Origin: Martinezella rhizogenes
GTDB lineage: Bacteria > Pseudomonadota > Alphaproteobacteria > Rhizobiales > Rhizobiaceae
Assembly: GCF_000799715.1 (NCBI RefSeq)
Contig: NZ_JUHG01000013.1
Location: 1,054,001-1,118,000, forward strand
DNA length: 64,000 bases
Direction of reading: 5' to 3'
The position numbers and the translations under genes were made by a program. The notes beneath the pieces are model-generated. The model was not told where the DNA came from, searched no databases, and worked only from the letters and a program-made list of their open reading frames with translations. Below are positions 17,765 to 27,469 of this stretch, in pieces. Positions within the stretch are counted from its first letter, which is position 1, and every line of letters starts with the position of its first letter.

Positions 17765-18997
17765 ATGGGAATGAAATTGTCACTGGCCGGAGCGAGCACC
17801 GCAATCGGCTTGCTGCTCTCCACCCAGGCCTTCGCGCAGACCGCCGAAGTCATGCACTATTGGACGAGCGGCAGCGAAGCAGCCGCCATTAAGGTCATCG
17901 CCGATGGTGTTGCCAAGAAGGGTGGCACCTGGAAGGACAGTCCGGTCACCGGCTACGAGGCTGCACGCGCGGCCGTGCTCAGCCGCCTTGCCGGTGGCGA
18001 CGCGCCAACCTCGATGGTCGTCGACCTTGGCGAGATCCAGCCGTTGGTCGCGGAAGGCGTCCTGGCACCGATCGACGATATAGCTTCCACCAAGGGCTGG
18101 CAGACATTCTTTCCCAAGCTGGTCGTCGACAAGGCCAGCGTCGATGGCCACCTTTATGCTGTTCCGATCGATATCGGCACTGCCAACTGGATGTGGTATT
18201 CGACCAAGGTCATGGCCGATGTCGGCATCAAGCCGCCAGCAACCTGGGACGAATTCTTCGCGGACGCCGACAAGATCAAAGCGAAGGGCTACGTGCCGCT
18301 CGCCTTCGGCGGTCAAGCCTGGCAGGAAGCCCTTGTTTTCCGCTCAATCATGATCGCGACCGGCGGCAACGCCTTTTACGGCGACGTCTACACCAAGCAT
18401 GATGTCGCCGCCGCCGGCGGCCCGCTGATGGTCAAGTCCTTCGAAACCTTCGGCAAACTGCGTGCCTATGTCGACGAAGGCAACGTCAACCGCAACTGGA
18501 ACGATGCCACCAACATGGTCATTACCGGCAAGGCGGCCATGCAGATCATGGGCGATTGGGCCAAGGGCGAATTCCAGGCCGCCGGCCTGACGCCAGGCAA
18601 GGAATATGGCTGCGAACTCGCGCCCGGCACCCATAATACTTTGAACATCGTCTCCGACACCTTCGTCTTTCCCGTCGGCGACAAACCGGAGCAGGTTGCA
18701 GCCCGCAAGCTGCTGGTTGACGTGATGATTTCGCCGGAAACCCAGGTCGCTTTTAACACCGTCAAGGGCGCTCTGCCGCCGCGTCTCGACGCCAACCTTT
18801 CCTCCGCCGACATCTGCACGCAGAAGGCTGCGGCACTGCTCAAGGACCCGGCCAACCTCGCGCCGAATGCGGAACTGTCGTTCAGCAGCGAGACGGTCGG
18901 CGCCATCAAGGATCTGGTCACCCAGTTCTGGAGCAACCCCTCCATGTCTGCGGCCGATGCTGCCAAGCAGTATGCCGATATCGTTGCACGAAACTAA
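17765..18997 (+). CDS. Sugar ABC transporter substrate-binding protein
   Basis: 410 aa with a Sec signal peptide cleaved near residue 24 (TQAFAQ). The mature protein is a CUT1-class solute-binding protein, closest in feel to glucose/mannose-binding GtsA-type proteins (MHYWTSGSEAAA near the start, IMGDWAKGEF in the second lobe). It captures a mono- or oligosaccharide in the periplasm for the two permeases and ATPase downstream. The start at 17765 has a good ribosome-binding site, with a second ATG two codons later. The nearby GH3 glycosidase suggests a beta-glucoside or its product as substrate; that is inference. Confidence 0.92.
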   Translation: MGMKLSLAGASTAIGLLLSTQAFAQTAEVMHYWTSGSEAAAIKVIADGVAKKGGTWKDSPVTGYEAARAAVLSRLAGGDAPTSMVVDLGEIQPLVAEGVLAPIDDIASTKGWQTFFPKLVVDKASVDGHLYAVPIDIGTANWMWYSTKVMADVGIKPPATWDEFFADADKIKAKGYVPLAFGGQAWQEALVFRSIMIATGGNAFYGDVYTKHDVAAAGGPLMVKSFETFGKLRAYVDEGNVNRNWNDATNMVITGKAAMQIMGDWAKGEFQAAGLTPGKEYGCELAPGTHNTLNIVSDTFVFPVGDKPEQVAARKLLVDVMISPETQVAFNTVKGALPPRLDANLSSADICTQKAAALLKDPANLAPNAELSFSSETVGAIKDLVTQFWSNPSMSAADAAKQYADIVARN

Positions 18998-19017
18998 GTC
19001 CTGCCGTTAGTGTTTCC

Positions 19018-19044
19018 CTGCCCCGGCGCCATGCGCCGGGGCAG
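19018..19044 (+). terminator. Strong GC hairpin between binding-protein and permease genes
   Basis: CTGCCCCGGCGC and its exact complement form a 12-bp stem around the loop CAT, 20 bases after the binding-protein stop. It probably protects or partly terminates the message so that the binding protein is made in excess over the membrane subunits, as in other ABC operons. No T-run follows. Confidence 0.7.
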
Positions 19045-19084
19045 TTTCACAAGGTGGTTGCGATGTCGATGAACGGGGCAAGCA

Positions 19085-19951
19085 ATGTCTAAAAAGAACC
19101 TGGCTGCCAAACTGACGCTGTTGCCGAGCGTGGTGGTCATCGCCGTATGCTTCTACGGCACGATCCTCTGGACGCTTTATATTTCGCTCACGCATTCGAC
19201 GATGATGCCAAACTACAAGTTCTATGGGTTCGGCCAATATGTAACGCTGCTCTCCATGCCGCGCTGGCATGTCGCCTTCGCCAACATGCTGATCTTTGGG
19301 AGCCTCTTCATCGCCGGCGCGCTGGTGATCGGCACGACGCTGGCGGCGCTGCTCGATCGGAACGTGAAGGCCGAGGGCCTTTTCCGCGTCTTCTTTCTCT
19401 ACCCGCTTTCCATGTCCTTCGTCGTCACGGGTCTTGCCTGGCAATGGCTTTTGAACCCAACGACGGGCATTCAATCCCTGGTGCGCAGCTTTGGATGGGA
19501 AAGCTTCGAATTCAACTGGCTGGCAAGCCCGGACAAGGCAATCTACGCCGTGTCGATTGCCGCGATCTGGCAATCCTCGGGCCTCGTCATGGCGATCATG
19601 CTGGCCGGCTTGCGCGGCGTCGACAGCGATATCTGGCGGGCGGCCAAGATCGACGGCATTCCCGTCTGGCGCTCCTATGTCAGCATCGTGCTGCCAATTC
19701 TTCGCCCGCTGATTCTCACCTGCGTCATCTTGCTCGCAACTGCCGTCGTCAAAAGCTACGACCTCGTCGTTGCCATGACCGGCGGCGGGCCTGGGATCAG
19801 CACGGACGTGCCAGGCAAGTTCGTGGTCGACCTGCTGTTCCAGCGCGCCAACATCAGCACGGCCGCGGCGGCCGCGATCCTGATGCTCCTGTCCGTGATC
19901 TGCGCGCTTTCCCCTTACGTCTACATCGAGCTCAAAAGGCAGAAACGATGA
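19085..19951 (+). CDS. Sugar ABC transporter permease (first, MalF-like)
   Basis: 288 aa, six predicted spans. The cytoplasmic coupling motif of CUT1 permeases is seen as EAA-type loop IWRAAKIDGIPVWRSYVSIV (near residues 180-200). Its stop overlaps the next start as ATGA. Forms the transmembrane pore with the second permease. A start at 19085 gives a normal N-terminus (MSKKNLAAKLTLLPS) before the first span. Confidence 0.93.
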   Translation: MSKKNLAAKLTLLPSVVVIAVCFYGTILWTLYISLTHSTMMPNYKFYGFGQYVTLLSMPRWHVAFANMLIFGSLFIAGALVIGTTLAALLDRNVKAEGLFRVFFLYPLSMSFVVTGLAWQWLLNPTTGIQSLVRSFGWESFEFNWLASPDKAIYAVSIAAIWQSSGLVMAIMLAGLRGVDSDIWRAAKIDGIPVWRSYVSIVLPILRPLILTCVILLATAVVKSYDLVVAMTGGGPGISTDVPGKFVVDLLFQRANISTAAAAAILMLLSVICALSPYVYIELKRQKR

Positions 19952-20859
19952 CCCAGACTTCTCTCGCCCAGTCCAACGGATCGCCGGTCCAGACGACGCC
20001 GCGGATCAGTAAGATGAAGCCCGGCCGCATTCTGCTCTACGCCATCCTGACGCTGGCGTTGGTCTATTACGCGATCCCGCTGCTGCTGGTAGTCTCGACA
20101 TCGCTGAAGACCTCGGAGGAAATCCGCGTCGGAACAATCTTCACCCTGCCGCAGAGCCTCAATTTTGATGCCTGGACAAAGGCCTGGCTGACCGCCTGCA
20201 CCGGTATCGAGTGCAACGGCATTCACGGCAATTTCTGGAATTCCGTCCAGATCGTCGTGCCGAGCGTGATCTTTTCCATCCTGTTCGGCGCGTTGACCGG
20301 CTTTGCCCTCTCGCAATGGCAGTCGAAGCTGAGCCGCGTGATGTTGCTGTCACTGATGCTGGGGGCCTTCATTCCCTATCAGGTCATTCTCTATCCGCTG
20401 GTGCGGATCTTCAGCAGCGTTGGTCTCTACGGCACGCTGCCTGGCATCGTCCTGATCCACATCATATTCGGCCTGCCCTATATGGCGCTGCTGTTCTTCA
20501 ACTTCTATCAAGGCGTGCCGCCGGAGCTCTCCAAGGCCGCGAAGATGGATGGCGCCGGCTTCTTCACGATCTTCTTCCAGATCATGCTGCCGATGTCGGT
20601 GAATGTGCTTGTCGTTGCCATCATCATGCAGGCAACCGGCATCTGGAACGACTTCCTGCTGGGCCTGATCTTTGCCGGACGAGATCACCTGCCGATTACC
20701 GTGCAGCTTAACAACATCGTCAATACAACGACCGGCGTCAAAGAATACAATGTGAACATGGCAGCGACCTTCCTCACCGCTCTGCCGCCTCTGCTCATCT
20801 ACATTGTTTCCGGACGTTATTTTGCGCGCGGCCTCGCCGCCGGCGCAGTGAAGGGCTAA
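19948..20859 (+). CDS. Sugar ABC transporter permease (second, MalG-like)
   Basis: 303 aa with six spans and the coupling loop ELSKAAKMDGAGFFTIFFQI (about residues 193-212). The start ATG at 19948 is chosen from the four-base overlap with the first permease. A longer reading in the same frame runs through the upstream gene and is not real. Partner of the first permease in a CUT1 importer. Confidence 0.94.
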   Translation: MTQTSLAQSNGSPVQTTPRISKMKPGRILLYAILTLALVYYAIPLLLVVSTSLKTSEEIRVGTIFTLPQSLNFDAWTKAWLTACTGIECNGIHGNFWNSVQIVVPSVIFSILFGALTGFALSQWQSKLSRVMLLSLMLGAFIPYQVILYPLVRIFSSVGLYGTLPGIVLIHIIFGLPYMALLFFNFYQGVPPELSKAAKMDGAGFFTIFFQIMLPMSVNVLVVAIIMQATGIWNDFLLGLIFAGRDHLPITVQLNNIVNTTTGVKEYNVNMAATFLTALPPLLIYIVSGRYFARGLAAGAVKG

Positions 20860-20863
20860 CGCA

Positions 20864-21949
20864 ATGACACAAATCTCCGTTATCGACGCGAACAAGTCCT
20901 TCGGACCGCAGCACATTCTTCGTGACATCAATCTTTCTGTTGCCAGCGGCGAATTCATCGTCCTGCTCGGCTCTTCCGGCTGCGGAAAGTCGACACTGCT
21001 GAACGTCATTGCCGGACTGGAAGATCTGGACACGGGCAAGATCATCGCCGGTGAGCAGGATGTGACCAATGTGGATTCCAGCCGCCGTAACATGGCGATG
21101 GTTTTCCAGTCCTACGCCCTTTATCCGACCATGACGGTGCGCAAGAACCTTGCCTTCGGCTTGCGCGTGAACAAGGTGGCAAAGGCCGAGATCACCAAGC
21201 GTGTCGAATGGGCGGCCAACCTGTTGCAGCTCACCGACTTCCTGGACCGACGTCCCTCGCAGCTGTCCGGTGGCCAGCGCCAGCGTGTAGCGATCGGCCG
21301 GGCGCTGGTGCGCCGCAGCCCGATCTGCCTGTTCGACGAACCGCTGTCCAACCTCGATGCCAAGCTGCGCACCGAAATGCGGCTGGAGATCAAGAAGCTG
21401 CACCAGGAGCTGCGCAGTACCATTGTCTATGTTACCCATGACCAGATCGAAGCGATGACCCTGGCGACCCGCGTCGCCGTCATGAAGAGCGGCAAGATCG
21501 AGCAATATGCCTCGCCGGACGAGCTCTATGAAAAGCCCGAGACGCTGTTTGTCGCCGGCTTCGTCGGCTCACCCGGCATGAACCTGTTGTCCGGCCGCAT
21601 CCGCATTCAGGATGGCAAGGCGATGGCTGCCGTCGGTGACCATTTGCTGCCGATCGATGCCTATCCCTTTCGTAAGGCGCCGGTCGATAGCCAGGAAATC
21701 GTGCTCGGATTGCGTCCGGAAGACATCCAGCTTGCCGACGATCTGACCAAGCTGCCGACGATCTCGGCACCGCTGACCTTCATCGAGCCAATGGGCGCCG
21801 ATACCCTCGTCTGGTTCGCGCTCGGAGATCAGAAGCTCTCCGTCAGGCTGCCCGCGGCGAAGGCACGCGGACTGAAAGAGACCGTTCGGCTGGCCTTCGA
21901 CCCGGCCGTTGCATCGATCTTCTCGAAGGAAAGCGAACAGCGGCTGTAG
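20864..21949 (+). CDS. Sugar ABC transporter ATP-binding protein, UgpC/MsmK family
   Basis: 361 aa. Nucleotide-binding domain with Walker A GSSGCGKST (near 38-46), signature LSGGQRQR (about 134-141) and Walker B ICLFDEPLSNLD, followed by the C-terminal regulatory OB-fold domain typical of MalK/UgpC proteins (about 240-361, with LGLRPEDI). Energises the importer. It begins four bases after the second permease and closes the operon, which meets the leftward M20 deacylase gene tail to tail. Confidence 0.96.
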   Translation: MTQISVIDANKSFGPQHILRDINLSVASGEFIVLLGSSGCGKSTLLNVIAGLEDLDTGKIIAGEQDVTNVDSSRRNMAMVFQSYALYPTMTVRKNLAFGLRVNKVAKAEITKRVEWAANLLQLTDFLDRRPSQLSGGQRQRVAIGRALVRRSPICLFDEPLSNLDAKLRTEMRLEIKKLHQELRSTIVYVTHDQIEAMTLATRVAVMKSGKIEQYASPDELYEKPETLFVAGFVGSPGMNLLSGRIRIQDGKAMAAVGDHLLPIDAYPFRKAPVDSQEIVLGLRPEDIQLADDLTKLPTISAPLTFIEPMGADTLVWFALGDQKLSVRLPAAKARGLKETVRLAFDPAVASIFSKESEQRL

Positions 21950-21980
21950 TCAGCCGCGTTCGCCTGAGCGATTGCCTTGT

Positions 21981-23123
21981 CTATTCGCAAAGCTTCTCTA
22001 TTAGCCGGCTCAGCATCAGGTCGCACCGTTGCAGCTCAGCAGCCTCGATATACTCATCCGGCTGATGGCCCTGCTCCATATTGCCCGGACCAAGCACCAC
22101 CGTTTCCGCGCCCAGTCTCGTGGCGAACAGGCCGGCTTCGGTGCCGAACGATACTTTGGTCGTCGGCGCGTCGTCGAGCAGTCGCTTTGCAAAGGAAACA
22201 GCATGGCTGTCGGCTGACGTTGCAAGCCCCGGATAGGCATTGCGCACCTCGATTTTGGTGGATGGCCCGGCCTGTTCGCGAATGCGACCGATGATCTCGT
22301 CGACTCTATCTTCCGCGAGATGGCGGATCTCGAAATCGACCAGCGCGTTTTCGGCAACGATATTCAGCACCTCACCGCCGGCAATCTTGCCGGCATGGAC
22401 TGTTGTGTAGGGAATGTCGTAGCCGGGGTCGGTCGCTCCAGCCTCGGCAATATGGTCCTGCACCTGCCGGAGCACGCTGACGAAATCGCAGGCGAGATGG
22501 ATGGCATTGACAAAGCGGGGTGCAAGCGAGGAGTGTCCCGCTTGGCCGCGAAAATGCGCGCGGGCAGCCGTCTTACCCTTGTGGCCAACGGCAATCTGCA
22601 TGGAGGTCGGTTCGCCGACGATGCAGAGCGACGCTTTGAAGCGCTCGGCCGCCAGCGCATCGATCAACGACCTTACACCGACGCAGCCAATCTCCTCGTC
22701 GTGGGAAAAGGCGATGTGCAGCGGCCGCTTCAGCGCCTTGGCATCGATCCCGTCGACAGCCGCCATGACGCTGGCGAGAAAGCCCTTCATGTCGGTGGTG
22801 CCCCGGCCATGGAGACGCGTGCCTTGGCGCAACAGCTTGAAAGGGTCGCTGGTCCAGCTCTGCGTTGCGACCGGCACGACATCGGTATGGCCGGACAGAA
22901 GAATCCCGTCATCCCGTTTCGGGCCCATGGTGGCGAACAGGTTGGCCTTGTCGCCGCGCTCATTGCCGATGATGCGGCATTCGAAGCCCCTATCCGCGAG
23001 ATAGCCACGGATGAAATCGATGAGCGGCAGATTGCTGTCGGCGCTGATGGTGGGAAAGGCAACGAGGCGTTCGAGCAGATCGAGCGTAGTCAAGGGACAC
23101 TCCCAAATGAGGAAGGCCCGCAT
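21981..23123 (-). CDS. argE: M20 family metallo-deacylase, acetylornithine deacetylase-like
   Basis: 380 aa, normal for ArgE/DapE enzymes. Zinc and catalytic motifs: SGHTDVVPV, GRGTTDMKGF and DEEIGCVG, then VGEPTSM and the C-terminal metal histidine in GPGNMEQGHQPDE. The dimerisation domain sits in the middle. It hydrolyses N-acyl amino acids; acetylornithine is the usual annotation but the setting (glycosidase, DUF1028, RidA, FMO) suggests a catabolic N-acyl compound rather than arginine biosynthesis. It follows the GH3 gene by about 40 bases on the same strand and may be co-transcribed. Confidence 0.85.
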   Translation of the reverse strand: MRAFLIWECPLTTLDLLERLVAFPTISADSNLPLIDFIRGYLADRGFECRIIGNERGDKANLFATMGPKRDDGILLSGHTDVVPVATQSWTSDPFKLLRQGTRLHGRGTTDMKGFLASVMAAVDGIDAKALKRPLHIAFSHDEEIGCVGVRSLIDALAAERFKASLCIVGEPTSMQIAVGHKGKTAARAHFRGQAGHSSLAPRFVNAIHLACDFVSVLRQVQDHIAEAGATDPGYDIPYTTVHAGKIAGGEVLNIVAENALVDFEIRHLAEDRVDEIIGRIREQAGPSTKIEVRNAYPGLATSADSHAVSFAKRLLDDAPTTKVSFGTEAGLFATRLGAETVVLGPGNMEQGHQPDEYIEAAELQRCDLMLSRLIEKLCE

Positions 23124-23165
23124 TCTCAGCGAGCCCTCGGGTCATTCTTTATCGTCGACGGCGCG

Positions 23166-25541
23166 CTATCGCGCCGCAGCCTCTTCGTTGGCCATCGCCT
23201 GATTGATGTCAGCCAGCAAAGCGGCAACATCCGCCTTCGGGAAGGACTGACGGAAACGACGGTCAAAGGTCGTGAACATTCCAAAGAAGGAATTGGCGCA
23301 ATGCTCGAGCATCCTGTCAGCCGCAGCTTCTTCGATCGAGAGATGCGTCTGAAGGAACTGGTTGAACTTGGCGCGGGCGATCGGATTGGCAAGTACGAAG
23401 GTTGGTTGCGTATCCCACATCACCTGGCGATGCTTCGAGGCGCGCGAGCAGATCTTTAGGGGCGACTGCAGATGGATATCACGCGAGGACGAACCGATCT
23501 CGATCTGAACAGCATCCTCATCGAGGATCCATTTGCCCTTGCCCGGGTCGAACAGGGTGAAATCGTCGGCCGGTATGGTCAGGCTGACACGCTTTGATTC
23601 TCCCGGCTCCAGATGAACCTTGGCAAAGGCCTTCAGTTCGCGCAGCGGCCGCTGCAACCTCGGCTTGCCATAGCGAACATAAAGCTGGCTGGCCTCCTTG
23701 CCGGCGACAGCGCCGGTGTTGGTCACGGTGAAGCTGGCAACCAGTTCGTCGCCGGCCTTCAGTTCCGAGCGGTCAAGCTTCAGATCGGAATAGGCAAAGC
23801 TGGTGTAGCTCAGGCCGAAACCGAAGGCGAACTGGGGCTCGATATCGCGGCTATCGTACCAGCGATAGCCGACATGAATGCCTTCGCTGTAGTCGTGGCG
23901 GCCGTTCTCACCCGGATAGCTGAGATAGGTGGGCATATCCTGCATGCGTTTCGGGAAGGTGGTGGTCAGTTTTCCGGACGGATTGACCACGCCGAAAAGG
24001 ATATCGGCGATGCCGCCGCCGGTCGCCTGACCGGAGAAGAACATTTCGACGATCGCCTTGACCTCCGGCACCCACGGCATGACCACGGCGTCCGGGCTGG
24101 CGATGGCCACCACGACATTGGGATTGACCGCCGCGACGGCGCTGATGAGCAGGTCATGGCCGGGCGCAAGGTCAAGGGTAGTGCGGTCGGAGCCTTCGCC
24201 ATCGTAGCCGTTTTCGCTATTGACGAAGATCACCACGATATCGGCGCCTCGGGCACCTTCGACGGCTTCCGCCAGCAGTGCGGCCTGTTCGCTTGCCACT
24301 TCGCTGGTGCCGCGATACTGATCGACCTTGATTGCATTTCCGGCCAGCTTCAGAATTTCCTCGATCGGCGTATCGACCTCAGTCGGCGTTGTCGTCGCGC
24401 AGCCCGAGCCCTGGATAACAGGCGCACCGGCACCCTCGCCGATGACGACCATCCGCTTGACCCTGCCAGGCGCGATCGGCAGCAACTGATCGTCGTTCTT
24501 CAGAAGGACCATCGATTCCCCGGCCATGCGGCGAGCCAGCTGGTGGTGGGCAGCCCGGTCGAACACCGTATCGCGGCGCTCGCCAAGCTTGCCGGAGCGG
24601 ACCAAAGCCAGCACCCGCTCGCAGGCCTTGTCGACGACGGCCATATCGACCTCACCGCTGGTGATGGCAGCCATCAGATCGCCTTTTCTCGTCTCGCTTT
24701 CCGGCATGTCGAGTTCGTTGCCGGCGATCAGGGAGGCAGGGCGGTTCTTGATGCCGTGCCAGTCGGAAACGACCAGGCCTTCATAACCCCATTCGTCGCG
24801 GAGCACCGTCGTCAGCAGCCAGTGATCCTCGGCGGCCTGGGCGCCATTCAGGCGGTTGTAGGAACTCATGACAGTCCAGGGATTGCTCTTGGCGATCGCC
24901 CGTTGGAAACCCTTCAGATAGATTTCGCGCAAGGCCCGCTCGGCGACGATGGAATCCATCGTCGTGCGCTCCACCTCGGAATTGTTACAGGCGAAATGCT
25001 TCAGGGAAGCACCGACCCCGTTTTCCTGAAGGCCATTGATCACGCCAGCCGCAAAATCGCCGCTGATGATGGGATCTTCGGCATAATATTCATAGGAGCG
25101 GCCCGCGAGTGCCGTGCGGCGAATATTGATGCCCGGTCCGAGCAACAGGTGAACCCCGAACTCCTGGCATTCCAACGCCAGCGCCACGCCCATCTCATGG
25201 GCCAGGTCGACGTCCCAGGAGCAGCCGAGACTGGAGCCGTTCGGAAAGCAGGTCGCCTGCTTCATCGCGCCCCAGGCAACCTCGACATGGCTGGCGCGCT
25301 GGCCAACGACGGAAAGAAAGGCCGAAAAATCAGTGCCGCCAGCCTGATCATTGTCGATCTGCTGGATGGAATAGCGAACGCCATAGGTGCCATCGGTCAT
25401 GACAATGCTCGGGATGCCGAGACGCTCGATCGCCTTGGTCTTCCACATGCGATGCCCAGCCAAAAGAGCGACTTTCTCTTCGGCGGTCATTTCCGCGATC
25501 AGCGCCGCGAAGTCGCCATTCATAAGCTTGTCTGAATTCAC
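23166..25541 (-). CDS. Glycoside hydrolase family 3, beta-glucosidase-like
   Basis: 791 aa, cytoplasmic because no signal peptide is present. The N-terminal TIM-barrel domain contains the nucleophile region EGLVVSDWHGIKNR (Asp in SDW); the second alpha/beta domain follows, with DRTTLDLAPG in its middle; then a fibronectin-III-like domain (about 600-690, FTVTNTGAVAGKEASQLYV). An extra C-terminal segment of about 90 residues (after 700) is helical and of unknown use. It would split beta-linked disaccharides brought in by the neighbouring importer. The ATG at 25541 gives the normal N-terminus. Confidence 0.93.
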   Translation of the reverse strand: MNSDKLMNGDFAALIAEMTAEEKVALLAGHRMWKTKAIERLGIPSIVMTDGTYGVRYSIQQIDNDQAGGTDFSAFLSVVGQRASHVEVAWGAMKQATCFPNGSSLGCSWDVDLAHEMGVALALECQEFGVHLLLGPGINIRRTALAGRSYEYYAEDPIISGDFAAGVINGLQENGVGASLKHFACNNSEVERTTMDSIVAERALREIYLKGFQRAIAKSNPWTVMSSYNRLNGAQAAEDHWLLTTVLRDEWGYEGLVVSDWHGIKNRPASLIAGNELDMPESETRKGDLMAAITSGEVDMAVVDKACERVLALVRSGKLGERRDTVFDRAAHHQLARRMAGESMVLLKNDDQLLPIAPGRVKRMVVIGEGAGAPVIQGSGCATTTPTEVDTPIEEILKLAGNAIKVDQYRGTSEVASEQAALLAEAVEGARGADIVVIFVNSENGYDGEGSDRTTLDLAPGHDLLISAVAAVNPNVVVAIASPDAVVMPWVPEVKAIVEMFFSGQATGGGIADILFGVVNPSGKLTTTFPKRMQDMPTYLSYPGENGRHDYSEGIHVGYRWYDSRDIEPQFAFGFGLSYTSFAYSDLKLDRSELKAGDELVASFTVTNTGAVAGKEASQLYVRYGKPRLQRPLRELKAFAKVHLEPGESKRVSLTIPADDFTLFDPGKGKWILDEDAVQIEIGSSSRDIHLQSPLKICSRASKHRQVMWDTQPTFVLANPIARAKFNQFLQTHLSIEEAAADRMLEHCANSFFGMFTTFDRRFRQSFPKADVAALLADINQAMANEEAAAR

Positions 25542-25783
25542 GTCATGTCTCCAAGATCAATATATAATGGCGGCTCGCGGAGGCTTGGCGTGACTTACAG
25601 CCATCGCTTGCTCCGCGTTTAGCGGTGGTCGACGGTTCGATGCAACATGTTGAAATTGCCGCGCGCCGGCATCGGCCTTAGCTGGAAGGGGTTGTTGCGT
25701 TGACCAATCATGGCATTCGTCCGGCCGGAGAGAAATAATGCATTTCCGAGGCGGCGCTTTACCAAAAGCTTGGCAGCGGCCGA

Positions 25784-26734
25784 TCAGCTCTGCACACGCC
25801 GCCGCTCCATGACCGGCGCGACCATGCCCGGGATATAGGCATCCGAGACAAAGGACTTGCAGTGCTGCCCGAACGTCTCGATCAGCCTTGATTTGCGACT
25901 GTGCTTTAGGGTTATGACCCCGATGACCATCGGCTTTTGATCGCCCGTGATCGGAACGCGGACCACCGGCCGGCCGTCCATGGCCAGTTGCGATCGCGGT
26001 CGGACATTGGCGATCGTGTAGCCGTAACCGTTGGCCACCATGGTGCGGATGACGTCCTGATGCGCCGAGCGCATGGCGATGGTCGGTTCCAGCCCGGACT
26101 TCGCAAACAATCCGAGAAAATACTCGCGGCTGATAGGCAGATCCAGGAGGATCAGCGGAGCTTCAACGAGTTCGGCAAGACTGATGGAAGAGTGGCGGGC
26201 AAAGGGATGTGCCTCGCCGACGAGGATATGAGGCGGCAACGTCGCCAGCGGTAAGAAATCGAAAGCCTCCGGGACCAGCAGATCGTAGCTCAACGCCACA
26301 TCGATCTCGACGCGCTGCAGTTTTTCGAGCAATTCCTCGTGGTCACTGACTGTCTGCATGATGCGGGTTTCAGGAAATGCCGATGTGAAGGAATGCGACA
26401 GCTCCGGCATGATCATCGATGCCAGCGTCACCATGCAACCGAGCGAAAGCTGGCCCCTGACCTTCTCGTTCACTTCGGAAGCGACCGTATAGATGTTTTC
26501 TGCTTGCTCGACGAGGTGCTTGGCTTCGGCCAGCATCAGTCTGCCGGCCGGCGTCAGCGATAGCCCCTTGGCATGGTGGCGCACGAAGAGCTGGGTTTCC
26601 AGCTCGGTTTCAAGATGGGTTATCGCCGTTGAAATGGAGGGCTGGGATATGTTCAACCGCTCGGACGCCAGCGTGATGCTACCTGTTTCCGCAGTCGCGA
26701 TGAAATATTCGATCTGACGGAGCGTGTACCTCAT
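25784..26734 (-). CDS. LysR family transcriptional regulator
   Basis: 316 aa. The N-terminal winged helix (LRQIEYFIATAETGSITLAS, then LNISQPSIS) covers residues 5-65, followed by the two-lobed effector-binding domain (about 90-300). It lies in line with the upstream FMO-RidA-DUF1028 genes, 49 bases after the DUF1028 stop, and 242 bases before the GH3 gene. It could control either group; LysR proteins normally sense a pathway substrate. The 25542-25783 gap shows nothing else I can name. Confidence 0.94.
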   Translation of the reverse strand: MRYTLRQIEYFIATAETGSITLASERLNISQPSISTAITHLETELETQLFVRHHAKGLSLTPAGRLMLAEAKHLVEQAENIYTVASEVNEKVRGQLSLGCMVTLASMIMPELSHSFTSAFPETRIMQTVSDHEELLEKLQRVEIDVALSYDLLVPEAFDFLPLATLPPHILVGEAHPFARHSSISLAELVEAPLILLDLPISREYFLGLFAKSGLEPTIAMRSAHQDVIRTMVANGYGYTIANVRPRSQLAMDGRPVVRVPITGDQKPMVIGVITLKHSRKSRLIETFGQHCKSFVSDAYIPGMVAPVMERRRVQS

Positions 26735-26783
26735 GGTGCATTTATATATCCGTCAGGTGAAAGAACAAGCAGCTCGCCACCTG

Positions 26784-27455
26784 TTATTCGTCTCCCGGTA
26801 CGCCGAAGGATGGGGCCGCATTGGGGTCCAGCGCGCGCCTGACATAGTCTTCCATTTGCGGCTCATAAACAGACCACAGGCCATGCAATGCTGCGATCGG
26901 TTGCTCGTCCCAGTCGACCCGCAGGTCGACGATGGGCCAGGCGACATCGCGCACGACCTTCAAGCCGGCGGAGCGCACCGGCCCGGCTTCGCCACCGGCC
27001 TCAAGGCCGGCCGCAAGCGCCGCCAGTAGCCGCGACGGCAATGAGCCGTTGCCAGCTTCGAAAGCGGCCACCATCTGCTGAGGCACATCGGTGTTTGCGA
27101 GGAGATTGCCCGCAGCGATGCAGCCAGCGCCCTTCGCCATCGCATGGACGCCAAGCGTCCGCTCGCCGGAATGCCCGGCTGTGTTCCCCTGCGCATCAAT
27201 CAAAGCAAGCTGGCGATAGGCGGCAAAGGGCGTCGACGACAAAAGCCGGGTCAAGGTTTCCTCGGCGGCAAGACCCTTTGCCAGCATCTCCAGCCCGCCG
27301 ATGCCCAAAAGCGGATCGGTGATGTTTTGGCTGGCCACAACCCCGGCGCCGGCCTGGACATGCGAGCAGCGCGCTGCAACCGCTGGCGAGGAGGACGAAA
27401 TGGCGATGCCAAACATGCCGGTTTCAGCACAGCGGGCGGCAATGGAGAATGTCAT
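26784..27455 (-). CDS. DUF1028 (Ntn-hydrolase-like) protein
   Basis: 223 aa spanning a whole DUF1028 domain: the start MTFSIAARCAETGMFGIAIS is the diagnostic N-terminus, followed by SSSPAVAARC and the Gly-rich GAGVVASQNITDPLLG. The family has an Ntn-hydrolase fold and is often linked to peptide or amide catabolism; its reaction is not established. It starts 14 bases after the RidA stop, on the same strand, in an FMO-RidA-DUF1028 operon. Confidence 0.88.
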   Translation of the reverse strand: MTFSIAARCAETGMFGIAISSSSPAVAARCSHVQAGAGVVASQNITDPLLGIGGLEMLAKGLAAEETLTRLLSSTPFAAYRQLALIDAQGNTAGHSGERTLGVHAMAKGAGCIAAGNLLANTDVPQQMVAAFEAGNGSLPSRLLAALAAGLEAGGEAGPVRSAGLKVVRDVAWPIVDLRVDWDEQPIAALHGLWSVYEPQMEDYVRRALDPNAAPSFGVPGDE

Positions 27456-27469
27456 GGGATCAACCTATC

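Noticed and set aside
19147..19947. Long open frame extending the second sugar permease upstream to 570 aa
   Set aside because: It runs in the wrong frame through the first permease; the ATGA overlap at 19948 gives the proper start.
22320..25535. Two long rightward frames antisense to argE-like and GH3 genes
   Set aside because: No domain or start signal; the leftward genes account fully for the DNA.
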